Origin: a virus
Virus record (IMG/VR): IMGVR_UViG_3300007609_000003
Location: 62,001 to 126,000 of that record
DNA: 64,000 nucleotides
Strand: one strand, 5' to 3'
Part shown: in pieces, positions 31,099-39,445 of the stretch
Position numbering within the stretch: the stretch's first letter is position 1
Layout of the letters: each line of letters starts with the position of its first letter
Translations under genes and position numbers: made by a program
The notes under the pieces: generated by a model
Database searches by the model: none
What the model saw: only the letters and a program-made list of their open reading frames with translations
Told to the model about the DNA's origin: nothing

Positions 31099-31923
31099 CT
31101 AATCCTCTGGATTTTCAGTAACAACCCCAATCGGCGACCAGTCATCGTCATACTCAACGTCGCTAAAGGGAATGGACTCGTCTGGATCGGTAGTTGGAGT
31201 TCCATTGGCGGTTAGACCTGGGAATGTATTAATGCCTCTTATAGGATCCACAGGGTCGCCAGGAGTATCGTTTGTGGTATCAAACACGTCGGTATCAACG
31301 AACTTAATTACCTTGTTATCCTTCTCAGGCCCGAAGTACCAACACTTCATCGTAAAGTTAAGAGTCCACAGAACTGCTCTTCTTTCTGTGAATGCTCCTT
31401 CGTATAACTCTTCGTTCGTAATACCGTTGAGTATAAGAGGAATATCGATTGGTTCGAGATCGTCGATAAGTTTAACTGTCGATGTCCATTCGGGTTTAAA
31501 GAACGGAATGATCTGTTCGAATATCTTTGTTGCGTCCTCGGAATACTTGGTCATAATATATAGAGAAAAGTCCACGTTATATGGAGCTCCGGACCAAGTA
31601 TAGAATCTCTTGTCCTCTCCTTCTGGACTCGTCTTAAACATTCTCTGTTTTGACGCAATCTTTCTCGTTCCATCGTATGCCATCGAAGTCATTTCAAAAG
31701 ACATTCTTGGTAGAGTGATCGCGGAAGGATTACTTAAGTTTGGATCCTGTGTAATCTTAGCAAGAAACTTTTGAAACGGGCCGTAGGCAATAGGTACTAT
31801 CATACTCTGAGCTTCAGCACCATTACTCTCATTACGAGTGATTCGAATCTTATTAAAGAGAGTACCGAATAGAGCAACGTATTTTCTTGTGCTCGAATTA
31901 TAAAAGTGATTTACAAATGCCAT
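31099..31923 (-). CDS. 15: proximal tail sheath stabiliser / tail completion (T4 gp15)
   Basis: The 274-residue protein matches gp15: HFYNSSTRKYVALFGTLFNKIRITR at the start, MIVPIAYGPFQKFLAKI, LPRMSFEMTSMAYDGTRKI and the PYNVDFSLYIMTKYSEDATKIFEQIIPFFKPEW region. It caps the finished tail and joins it to the neck. The C-terminal tail of about 60 residues is acidic and probably disordered. In T4 it neighbours gene 14; here a kelch-like gene is inserted between them. Confidence 0.94.
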   Translation of the reverse strand: MAFVNHFYNSSTRKYVALFGTLFNKIRITRNESNGAEAQSMIVPIAYGPFQKFLAKITQDPNLSNPSAITLPRMSFEMTSMAYDGTRKIASKQRMFKTSPEGEDKRFYTWSGAPYNVDFSLYIMTKYSEDATKIFEQIIPFFKPEWTSTVKLIDDLEPIDIPLILNGITNEELYEGAFTERRAVLWTLNFTMKCWYFGPEKDNKVIKFVDTDVFDTTNDTPGDPVDPIRGINTFPGLTANGTPTTDPDESIPFSDVEYDDDWSPIGVVTENPED

Positions 31924-31924
31924 G

Positions 31925-32893
31925 TTATACCTGCTGGCCGGCTGGCGCGCCGCGTGCCTGGGTTAAGTCACCGACATCAGTTGCATTCACATCAGACGCA
32001 AAAGGAAATTTTTCAATAACATTGGATCGCGGTGGAGTTGAGCCACCCGAGGTGTATCCACTCGCAGTACTAGACTGCCCTGCAACATCTTCTTTAGTTT
32101 CAGTTAAGTCACCGACATCCGTTGCATTTGCGTCAGAAGCAAAAGGAAATTTATCGATTGTATTTACAAGGGGTGGTGCGTTACCGCCTGAAGTATATCC
32201 AGATACGGTGCTTGATTGGCCGGCTGGCCCATCCCTCGCTTGAGTTAAGTCACCGACATCAGTTGCATTTGCATCAGACGCGAATGGAAACTTATCAATT
32301 GTATTCCTAGAGGGCGGTGTGAAACCGCCTGAAGTATAACCGCTTTCGGTGCTCGATTGCCCGGTGGCAGAATTCCTGGACTGGGTTAGATCACCAACAT
32401 CAGTGGCATTAGCATCCGCTGCAAAAGGAAACTTGTCAATTATAGTTGACGTTGGGGTGTCACCGCCGGTGGTGTAACCGCTTTCGGTACTTGATTGGCC
32501 TGAGACCCTTGCTCTGGGGTCGGTTAGGTCACCAACATCAGTGGCATTGCCATCGGAAGCAAAAGGAAACTTGTCAATAGTATCCTTATTTGATGGGGCC
32601 CCACCTGATGTATAACCGTTCTCAGTACTCGATTGACCAGCAGGGTGATCCCTTGCTTGAGTTAAGTCACCCACGTTAGTTGCATTCGCATCAGAAGCAA
32701 AAGGAAACTTATCGATTGCTGTTGAGTCTGGCGGTGCGTCTCCGCCTGAAGTGTATCCACTAGTCGATCCTTGGCCATTTTCTGGGCCTGTGGTTATGTT
32801 TAAACTTTGGTTTATAACAAATTTAGTCTTGTCTCCCGGTACAATATTACCAGATGAGTCTACAACTTCTGTACCTTGAATTTTATATACCAT
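31925..32893 (-). CDS. six-repeat kelch-like protein inserted between gp15 and gp14
   Basis: The 322-residue protein has an N-terminal anchor (1-40, with KIQGTEVVDSSG and DKTKFVINQSL) and six repeats of about 46 residues. Each repeat runs from SGYTSGG through NTIDKFPFA and NATDVGDLTQAR to AGQSS. The double glycine and spacing resemble kelch blades, so a six-bladed beta-propeller is likely. The closing sequence is PAGQQV. The anchor resembles that of the paralogue at 48467. One base separates it from gp15 and five from gp14, so it rides in the neck/tail operon. A host-binding or virion-decorating role is inferred. Confidence 0.75.
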   Translation of the reverse strand: MVYKIQGTEVVDSSGNIVPGDKTKFVINQSLNITTGPENGQGSTSGYTSGGDAPPDSTAIDKFPFASDANATNVGDLTQARDHPAGQSSTENGYTSGGAPSNKDTIDKFPFASDGNATDVGDLTDPRARVSGQSSTESGYTTGGDTPTSTIIDKFPFAADANATDVGDLTQSRNSATGQSSTESGYTSGGFTPPSRNTIDKFPFASDANATDVGDLTQARDGPAGQSSTVSGYTSGGNAPPLVNTIDKFPFASDANATDVGDLTETKEDVAGQSSTASGYTSGGSTPPRSNVIEKFPFASDVNATDVGDLTQARGAPAGQQV

Positions 32894-32898
32894 ATCTC

Positions 32899-33579
32899 TT
32901 ATCCAGTATTTGTTGGGTTTGTAATTGCTTCGCTGAACGGATCTATCTCGGTGAAGTCTATTATATCATCACCCTCTTCTTCAAAATCGATATTGTTCGC
33001 AATAGGATCTTTTGTCTTGAGAGTCTCGAGGGAAGTAACCGAAGTAGTGTTGATATCGTCAAAGAACTCATCGATATCGACGATCCCCGTCTGGAACCTT
33101 TCGTTAGAGTATTCAAACAGTTCACACTGAAGATCAAATACTTGAAGGGCACCACTCTGATAGAATACACTCTCGTGTTCAACGTGAGTAACTTTAAAAA
33201 ACTTGTTTACCATTGGGAAGTATACGAGCTCGCCTTCCTTGGGTCTTAGTATACTTGGATCTATGTTCGTTACGTTCTTTTCAAACGTTCTTATAGCAAC
33301 GGTAAATGTAACTTGATCTCGAATCTGTAGACCAAACCTGCTCAGGAAGTCGCCTTCTCCTTGGAAACCATCAACACTCTTAACGTACATTTCCATCTCA
33401 TACGCAGTGTCAAAGATAGAGAGATCGTCCTCGTTAAGAATGTTATCGACGGCCTGGAGGCTACGTGTAAGGTAGTATGTGTCTATCCCATACATGCGAA
33501 TGGACTCAATCACCAGGTCATCGATGAGAGTCTGTTCGTTAGAATAATTATAATTATTAAAGAATACGTTCGTTGCCAT
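32899..33579 (-). CDS. 14: neck protein (T4 gp14)
   Basis: The 226-residue protein matches gp14: MATNVFFNNYNYSNEQTLIDDLVIESIRMYGID, then FDTAYEMEMYVKSVDGFQGEGDFLSRFGL and PKEGELVYFPMVNKFFKVTHVEHE. It forms part of the neck that joins head and tail after packaging. It is followed by the kelch-like gene in place of gp15 and starts one base after gp13 ends. Confidence 0.94.
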   Translation of the reverse strand: MATNVFFNNYNYSNEQTLIDDLVIESIRMYGIDTYYLTRSLQAVDNILNEDDLSIFDTAYEMEMYVKSVDGFQGEGDFLSRFGLQIRDQVTFTVAIRTFEKNVTNIDPSILRPKEGELVYFPMVNKFFKVTHVEHESVFYQSGALQVFDLQCELFEYSNERFQTGIVDIDEFFDDINTTSVTSLETLKTKDPIANNIDFEEEGDDIIDFTEIDPFSEAITNPTNTG

Positions 33580-33580
33580 A

Positions 33581-34324
33581 TTAACCCACGAAGTTATAGG
33601 TCAAGGGTTGCAGCGAGTTGATGGCATTTTCTTCCATCTCTTTTCGATCCGTCTTCGCTTCGCTGAGGATCTGTTCTCCATTGAACTGAACTCCACCTAC
33701 GAGTTGCATATTCGTAAACTTAGTTAGGTTTAGTCCCCACTGTTCTCTTATAAGAGCGGACGCATAGTTCTGAAGGAAACGGTCCTGCCAAACATCTGAG
33801 TATGTTTCACCACTTATGATATCATATCCTTCAACGATGATAAAGGATCCTGGCGTCATCACAGTCCTCTTGCCGTCGATATACAAACGATTTACGTGGC
33901 GGTTATAGCGAACGAGTTGTTTGCCTACAAGGATCTCCTGAAGAAACTGTAGGTGAGACATTGACATGTAGTAGTGCTGTATGTTATATCCGGTGATATC
34001 GTCAATATTATTCAAAACGAATTGATACTGAACGTTGAAGAAACCGGTACCTGTAGATATCGATGAACTGAGATCAAATATGCGAGTAACACCTAGCATA
34101 TTCTCAGGGATCTCAATATAACCCTGATCTATCTCTTCTTGAGTTAGCTCGTGCTTGAGATACACCATCTGACTACCATCGTAGTGGTAGTCTCTCCAAA
34201 AGGAGATAGCCTCGTCAATTCTATCCTCGACTTGTTCGTCAGAGACATTGATTTCAATGACTGGCGCACCTATTTTACGAAGAATGTAATCTTTGAACTC
34301 TGATCTCGATGCTGGTAATGCCAT
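33581..34324 (-). CDS. 13: neck protein (T4 gp13)
   Basis: The 247-residue protein matches gp13: SRSEFKDYILRKIGAPVIEINVSDEQVEDRIDEAISFWRDYHYDGS, YMSMSHLQFLQEIL and REQWGLNLTKFTNMQLVGGVQFNG. It makes the neck ring on the portal. A late promoter lies about 25 bases upstream at 34349. It is the first gene of the neck-tail-head series. Confidence 0.94.
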   Translation of the reverse strand: MALPASRSEFKDYILRKIGAPVIEINVSDEQVEDRIDEAISFWRDYHYDGSQMVYLKHELTQEEIDQGYIEIPENMLGVTRIFDLSSSISTGTGFFNVQYQFVLNNIDDITGYNIQHYYMSMSHLQFLQEILVGKQLVRYNRHVNRLYIDGKRTVMTPGSFIIVEGYDIISGETYSDVWQDRFLQNYASALIREQWGLNLTKFTNMQLVGGVQFNGEQILSEAKTDRKEMEENAINSLQPLTYNFVG

Positions 34325-34348
34325 GTAAGTTTACCCTATTTTTGTTTC

Positions 34349-34356
34349 TATTTATA
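34349..34356 (-). promoter_or_regulatory. late promoter octamer upstream of gene 13
   Basis: TATAAATA on the minus strand, 25 bases before the gp13 start. Confidence 0.78.
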
Positions 34357-34383
34357 AAAAGAGAGCTATTGTGATTTTTTCTA

Positions 34384-34426
34384 TTGACATTATGTAATTT
34401 GTAGATATAATAGAATTATTAATTCT
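34384..34426 (+). promoter_or_regulatory. plus-strand promoter with stem-loop cassette, copy 1
   Basis: TTGACA (34384-34389), 16-base spacer, TATAAT (34406-34411), then a perfect hairpin AGAATT-ATT-AATTCT (34412-34426) and GGGAG. It points away from every nearby gene's direction. This and copy 2 fill the 210-base gap between gp13 and the cupin gene; no ORF or tRNA fits behind it. Confidence 0.75.
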
Positions 34427-34477
34427 GGGAGTTGTGGTATTAGAATAAACTAAATTCAAGACTGCACTACTTTTCCA

Positions 34478-34520
34478 TTGACATTTCTTCAACAATGAGT
34501 ATAATAGAATTATCAATTCT
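34478..34520 (+). promoter_or_regulatory. plus-strand promoter with stem-loop cassette, copy 2
   Basis: TTGACA (34478-34483), 16-base spacer, TATAAT (34500-34505), hairpin AGAATT-ATC-AATTCT (34506-34520) and GGGAG. It lies exactly 94 bases after copy 1. Transcription would run antisense into the 3' end of the convergent gene at 34535. Confidence 0.75.
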
Positions 34521-34534
34521 GGGAGCTATGGTAT

Positions 34535-35293
34535 CTAGACGCGCTCGATATCCTCTTCAATACAATTTGTTCCGTACTGGATCTCTACGATCCGTACTTC
34601 ATCATCTGTATTATTTATAAGCTGGTGCCAAGTACCTACAGGAATATCAATCTCATCGTGCTTTTCAAGTATTGAAGTTTGAATATTATCAAGATCATTT
34701 CCATGATTAACTGTCGCAACTCCGTAACTTACGAGCCAATATTCACTACGTGACTCGTGTCTCTGAAGACTCAAAGACTTACCTGGAGAAACAACGAGTT
34801 CCTTTGCTTTTGTGGAAGGACCGTCTGAATGAAGTACACGATAGTATCCCCATTTCCTTTCTGTTTTTGGAGTTTTCCATTCGGTAAGTATCTTACTGCT
34901 GGAGTTCATCTTGTGAACTCCGCCTACTCCAAATACAAAAGATAATCTTGGATCGTCGATCTTCATCTCTGGAATATTATCATCTGTTCTGTCTCCACCG
35001 TTTGCAAAGATGATCTCAGAGTCCGGATACATAACTAAACAGTTACGAATTGCCTGACTTGCGCCACCGTCACTATCGTCAAAAACCATAACCGTATCGA
35101 CTACCGAAAGGTTCTTTACGATCTCAACCCTTTCGTTTATATCCATGAACGGCTGACCCTTCTTGCGAGTCAACCATTCGTTACTGTTTACACCTACGAC
35201 TAGGATATCACCCAGCTTCTTTGCCTCGTTAAAGTATGCAATATGACCAGAATGAATTGGGTCAAATCCGCCAGAAACTAAAACAACTTTCAT
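34535..35293 (-). CDS. nucleotidyltransferase-cupin fusion (sugar nucleotide enzyme)
   Basis: The 252-residue protein joins two domains. Residues 1-140 are a cytidylyltransferase-fold enzyme of the RfaE/TagD type, with GGFDPIHSGHIAYF (HSGH at 14-17). Residues about 150-252 are a cupin like the C-terminal part of mannose-6-phosphate isomerase type II, with SLQRHESRSEYWLVSYGVATV and EIDIPVGTWHQLINN. Together they suggest activation of a sugar or polyol phosphate for glycan synthesis. I chose ATG 35293 after AGGAG; the longer frame to 35350 overlaps the upstream gene. Confidence 0.82.
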   Translation of the reverse strand: MKVVLVSGGFDPIHSGHIAYFNEAKKLGDILVVGVNSNEWLTRKKGQPFMDINERVEIVKNLSVVDTVMVFDDSDGGASQAIRNCLVMYPDSEIIFANGGDRTDDNIPEMKIDDPRLSFVFGVGGVHKMNSSSKILTEWKTPKTERKWGYYRVLHSDGPSTKAKELVVSPGKSLSLQRHESRSEYWLVSYGVATVNHGNDLDNIQTSILEKHDEIDIPVGTWHQLINNTDDEVRIVEIQYGTNCIEEDIERV

Positions 35294-35295
35294 TA

Positions 35296-36024
35296 TCAAT
35301 CTCCTAAATGTATTCTTGATTCTTCCCCATCGAAAAAGAACATTTGCCATAATCTACAGTCGTGTATATCGCTACCAAAGTACTCTGAAGCAGCGTGAAT
35401 TGATCCACCTTCGAATATAACCAAACGATTAAAGATATTCCCAAATGAGTCAACAGTATCAAATGGAGTCTTATCAAGGAACGTTTTTCCAGGAAATACC
35501 TTTGCGCCTGTGCCGTCTTCCCAATTGATCTGAGAGTTATGGTGTACTTTTGTTTCTCGGTGCACATAAGTACTCGTACCAGTCTGAGGTGGAGCATCTG
35601 GTGTTAGATATATCATAGCTGCCCACTTCTGTTGGTCACAGTGATATACTAACTTTTCGCCAGCAAAGTTGTGTTGAAACCTACCGTTCATTCCATAGGT
35701 TTCCCACTCGCTAATCCTTTCGCCGATGATGCTCTCGAAAGTTTCTTTAAGACCAGGAAACAGGTGCTGCGTTCTCGTTCTTCTTCCGATATAACCAGGA
35801 TCATCAAAGTATTCCTGCTGCAATGCATAGTCACGCATTGCATAAGGATCCGCGTAAAAGTTATCAACTACAAACGCTCTTTTGTTTGCCTGAAGATCCG
35901 GGTTTATCATATATACCGGATTCTGTTCTTCCTCGTGAACAATCTCATCTTCTTGCGGCTGAACGGCTTCTTCAACCACCTCTTCATGAAAATGTTCTTC
36001 TTCTTGTATAATCCAATTTTTCAT
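35296..36024 (-). CDS. DUF6445-like / 2OG-oxygenase-fold protein
   Basis: The 242-residue protein has an unusual Glu/His-rich N-terminus (EEEHFHEEVVEEAVQ), then a domain of about 190 residues. Its VYHCDQQKWAAMIYLTPDAPPQTGTSTYVH and GGSIHAASEYFGSD carry an H-x-D pair and a distal His, the metal set of Fe(II)/2-oxoglutarate oxygenases. Phage proteins of this kind are annotated DUF6445. A target in glycan or fibre modification is inferred from neighbours. Two bases separate it from both adjacent genes. Confidence 0.72.
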   Translation of the reverse strand: MKNWIIQEEEHFHEEVVEEAVQPQEDEIVHEEEQNPVYMINPDLQANKRAFVVDNFYADPYAMRDYALQQEYFDDPGYIGRRTRTQHLFPGLKETFESIIGERISEWETYGMNGRFQHNFAGEKLVYHCDQQKWAAMIYLTPDAPPQTGTSTYVHRETKVHHNSQINWEDGTGAKVFPGKTFLDKTPFDTVDSFGNIFNRLVIFEGGSIHAASEYFGSDIHDCRLWQMFFFDGEESRIHLGD

Positions 36025-36025
36025 A

Positions 36026-37591
36026 TTAGAAACCTAAATGTTTTTGTCTAACAAAATCTAAATCGTACGTAGTAGTTGAGATAGGAGTTTCTTCTCCTTC
36101 AAATACTTCTTTATTCGGAGATAACTTTCTCCAACCTACGCCCCACTTGCGTGTAAGATACTCGATATTTAAATTATTCGAATGATCCAGTTTTTCTTTA
36201 AGACCTTCTTCATTCTTTTCTGTCTGGCTACCGGTCTCATAGTACATTGTACTATCACCATGTCCATGCATATATTTATTCTCTAGACCAACGATCTTTC
36301 GAATAGGACGGTGTGACATTCTCATAATGTAGTCGGCATCTTCACAGTATGCAGGATATGTATTCTCATCGAACAATCCAAATACCTTGACAACGTTCTC
36401 ACGAATAAGGAATAGATCCCATGCGCCAACTCCAAAGTCTCCTGCGTTCGGATGTATCATACCTACGACCGGGTCACCGTTTACTCTCTCAACCATCTCA
36501 GCCAACAACCCAGGACCGAATGCAACGTCATCGTTTGCGATAATCCAATACGGCGCCAACATGTAACATTTAATAATAAGGTTCCAAGCTCCTGCGCAGC
36601 CAACGTTAGCCGGCATATGTACTACCTTGATGTTATCAATGAACTTGTGATCTATCTTAACTAAGCGATCGAGCTCCTCATCGAGTTCCCCACGACCGTT
36701 GTTGTTAATGATCACGAAGTTTTCAACCGGATAATCAACGCTCATAATAAGTCTTGAGATCCAATATGTACTATTTACAACCGGCGCTCCTATGACTGGA
36801 ATTTTATCTACCATATTCACCAACTCCTTTATATTAATATCTTTTCCATTTTCTTGCCACCAATCAGTTATAAACTTGCTGCTCTGGTCCTGAATGGTAT
36901 CTATGCTGTCTTTATTGTCTTGTCTAATTAATGTCGAGTCGTGTACTCTGTTCTCTGTAAAGAACGGAAACACATAACATCTTTTATAGTTATAAGGATA
37001 GATTACGTTCTCAGGCAAAGGAAAATGTTTTGTTTCCTTGATCTTGAGGTTATATGTATTCGTTTCCTCGTCGTAAAAATCGTCGAGTATTTCCTTTGCA
37101 TATTCTCGGCGCATCATATACGCGCAACAGGACCAATCGTTCCATCGCTTTCTTCTTATTCTCATGTCACTGTAATTAACAGGATCTTCCTTAATAAGTG
37201 ACATCTGCATAACTTGCCAGTCGTTTGGCAAACGCTCTACAAATTCATCAATGTCAAAGTTCCAATGATCTACAAGAGAAAAATTAATATCGTCCTCACA
37301 AAAGAAACCAATCTCTTCATCGGTCTCTGTATACCAACGATATATCATATGTAAATGTGAAACGGCAACCGAGAGTACTTCCGATGAAATACCTTCTGGG
37401 TTTAGGTGTGGACCGGTTATGTTCAATTGGTCTCGAATATCAACGGTTCTTCCATCATATCCTTCCACCATCTGATAGGATACTCCTCTCGAGGACAGCT
37501 GCGACTCGAGGTCACGCTGCCGCTCTAAGGAATCTTTTAAAGAAAGATAGTATACTGTTGGAAAGTTTTTAAGCTGCTTTTGCTTTGTCAC
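36026..37591 (-). CDS. two-domain glycosyltransferase (GT25-like + GT2-like)
   Basis: The 521-residue protein begins with a GT25-like LPS glycosyltransferase domain (about 1-235): VYYLSLKDSLERQRDLESQL, the AVSHLHMIYRW helix and the acidic FFCEDDINF. A GT2-type domain (about 260-480) follows, with VIINNNGRGELDEEL, the ANVGCAGAWNLII motif, IIANDDVAFGPG (D-D metal site) and YPAYCEDADYIMRM. It probably adds two sugars in sequence. The start is GTG 37591, overlapping the methyltransferase gene by 23 bases; no ATG gives a complete GT25 domain. Confidence 0.83.
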   Translation of the reverse strand: MTKQKQLKNFPTVYYLSLKDSLERQRDLESQLSSRGVSYQMVEGYDGRTVDIRDQLNITGPHLNPEGISSEVLSVAVSHLHMIYRWYTETDEEIGFFCEDDINFSLVDHWNFDIDEFVERLPNDWQVMQMSLIKEDPVNYSDMRIRRKRWNDWSCCAYMMRREYAKEILDDFYDEETNTYNLKIKETKHFPLPENVIYPYNYKRCYVFPFFTENRVHDSTLIRQDNKDSIDTIQDQSSKFITDWWQENGKDINIKELVNMVDKIPVIGAPVVNSTYWISRLIMSVDYPVENFVIINNNGRGELDEELDRLVKIDHKFIDNIKVVHMPANVGCAGAWNLIIKCYMLAPYWIIANDDVAFGPGLLAEMVERVNGDPVVGMIHPNAGDFGVGAWDLFLIRENVVKVFGLFDENTYPAYCEDADYIMRMSHRPIRKIVGLENKYMHGHGDSTMYYETGSQTEKNEEGLKEKLDHSNNLNIEYLTRKWGVGWRKLSPNKEVFEGEETPISTTTYDLDFVRQKHLGF

Positions 37592-39431
37592 GTGTAGTTC
37601 TGCCCATCATATAATCTTCAGCCATTTTTGTAGAATCACCAGTATTCTTTAAGGCTCCAAACATATCGATATTTATAATGTCGGGGTGTACGTACCAGTC
37701 TTCGTATGGTCTATCTTTATCCGGTGATATGTTACCTGCGACCAACTGATAACCGTAGGCTGCAAGGTACTTACGAGCCTTTTCACGATAACCACCGTTT
37801 GGATCTGCATAATGGTCGTGCTCAAATGTAATTACACCAAATCGTCTTGTATCAAATGGAATTGAAAGTAGAACCTTATAACTTATTTCAGGTGGATCGC
37901 AGTCGATCTGAAGGTAGTCGATATCCTTGCCAAAACCAAGACCACTGAGGAACGGCTCATAATTCACCGTAGTTGCATCTTTGAGAAGACAGGTATGTTT
38001 TCTTTCTTGATTATGCTGAGCAACGAACTGTTCACTAATATCAAGGGATACTCCATTCCATCCGTAGTCTTTTTCCAAGAGGTACGTGTTGTTTCCATAC
38101 GTCGGATGTCCAGATCCAATTTCAACATAACTGCCATTCTTTTTACCACCGAATAGAGTAAGGACAAACATATCTTGATACGCTTCCGAATAGTTCTGTT
38201 CGATGTTTTCAGAACCACCAAATTGGTTTGCAAGCTCGTTATGTTTGTCTTTTGTATATAGTGTAAGGCTCTTTGATTGGAATGCACCTAATCTTGACAA
38301 GTTTTCATATACGGCATTGCGATACTCTTCTTTCAGATCATAGTTTGTGTAAAGATCCATTAGTATACTTCTGCAATCTTCACCAAGTCCACACCACCAG
38401 GCAGTATGAGCTTTTTGGAACAGCAGCGCGTGTTTACCAGGATAATCCACTTCTGTCCTGAGAGGCTCTAGAACGTCGTCTGCAAAGGAGTAGCCAATCG
38501 ATGCGGTGGTATACGAGTCAAACCATTTACCGTCTCCAGGGTCATTCTCGTAGAACCGGCTGAGTAGATAGTATCCTTCTGGGCGATGAGGCTGAGTTGC
38601 GATCGCGTGTTGTATGATACCCTTTACTGTAAATCTGCGCGTACCTTGTTTCTCAAAACACATCGCAGCACGAATAAGACATTCATATTTAAGTAGATCG
38701 TCATCAGTTCTTTCAGCCGTTCGGATGTAAAATGAAACAGCAGACGCAAGTTGACCTAAACCATCATATCGTAGAGCCAATGCCCAGTTATTCTCTGGGT
38801 TGTTTGGATCCATGATATATGTTTTAACTAGAGTTTTTAGATCATTAAGACCAAACATTTTTCTAAACTTTTCAGGATTAATAAGATTTAACCATTCAGC
38901 TCTATTTTCGTTAAAGTCTTCAAACTCTAATTTATCCATTGGATATTGAATGTCAATGGTTTTTTGTGTACCTCTACGAATAACACCACAGCCATGATCT
39001 GTATCCACTGTGTACATTTCAAGATCTTCACGATCCTTTCTCAATTCAACAAACGCTTTCCAACAGTCGCCGTTCCAGGTGCCACCGTTAAAAGGTATAA
39101 CCTGATGTTCTTTCTTTAAAGGGTTCATATCGTGACATACGATGTAACCACCTTCGTTTAAAACATCGAGAGCATTTGTGATGTCGCGATATACTTGGTC
39201 TGCGTGGTGAAGACCATCTACGAATATAACATCAAACGTTTCTTTATTTTGTTTAAAGAATTCGTCTGATGTTAAAACAATATCTGCCTTCGCAAGTGGT
39301 TCTGGATCAACACTTACTTTGTTTTCGCAACGTATTTTTTCCCAATTATCACCGGCTGATATTCCTATCTCAAGATAGCTTTTTGCCTTTACATGGTTTA
39401 TGAGAGTTTGTATAATGTCAGTTCTATTCAT
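37569..39431 (-). CDS. bifunctional methyltransferase (Methyltransf_24-like + FkbM-like)
   Basis: The protein has 620 residues. The N-terminal class I SAM domain (about 1-160) has SYLEIGISAGDNW and VIFVDGLHHADQVYRDI. A helical middle (about 200-390) is TPR-like, with ALRYDGLGQLASAVSFY. The C-terminal FkbM-like domain (about 420-590) shows GSYVEIGSGHPTYGNNTYLLEKDYGWNGVSLD and DYLQIDCDPPEISYKVL. FkbM enzymes methylate sugar hydroxyls. I chose ATG 39431 with GAGAGGA upstream rather than the TTG at 39449. It overlaps the glycosyltransferase gene, so modified sugars are the likely product. Confidence 0.82.
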   Translation of the reverse strand: MNRTDIIQTLINHVKAKSYLEIGISAGDNWEKIRCENKVSVDPEPLAKADIVLTSDEFFKQNKETFDVIFVDGLHHADQVYRDITNALDVLNEGGYIVCHDMNPLKKEHQVIPFNGGTWNGDCWKAFVELRKDREDLEMYTVDTDHGCGVIRRGTQKTIDIQYPMDKLEFEDFNENRAEWLNLINPEKFRKMFGLNDLKTLVKTYIMDPNNPENNWALALRYDGLGQLASAVSFYIRTAERTDDDLLKYECLIRAAMCFEKQGTRRFTVKGIIQHAIATQPHRPEGYYLLSRFYENDPGDGKWFDSYTTASIGYSFADDVLEPLRTEVDYPGKHALLFQKAHTAWWCGLGEDCRSILMDLYTNYDLKEEYRNAVYENLSRLGAFQSKSLTLYTKDKHNELANQFGGSENIEQNYSEAYQDMFVLTLFGGKKNGSYVEIGSGHPTYGNNTYLLEKDYGWNGVSLDISEQFVAQHNQERKHTCLLKDATTVNYEPFLSGLGFGKDIDYLQIDCDPPEISYKVLLSIPFDTRRFGVITFEHDHYADPNGGYREKARKYLAAYGYQLVAGNISPDKDRPYEDWYVHPDIINIDMFGALKNTGDSTKMAEDYMMGRTTRDKAKAA

Positions 39432-39445
39432 GATATTGTTTCCTC

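Noticed and set aside
34412-34477. Possible tRNA or tRNA remnant behind the tandem promoters
   Set aside because: No acceptor/T-arm pairing with a proper T-loop and no anticodon arm can be drawn; a promoter-hairpin cassette explains it better.
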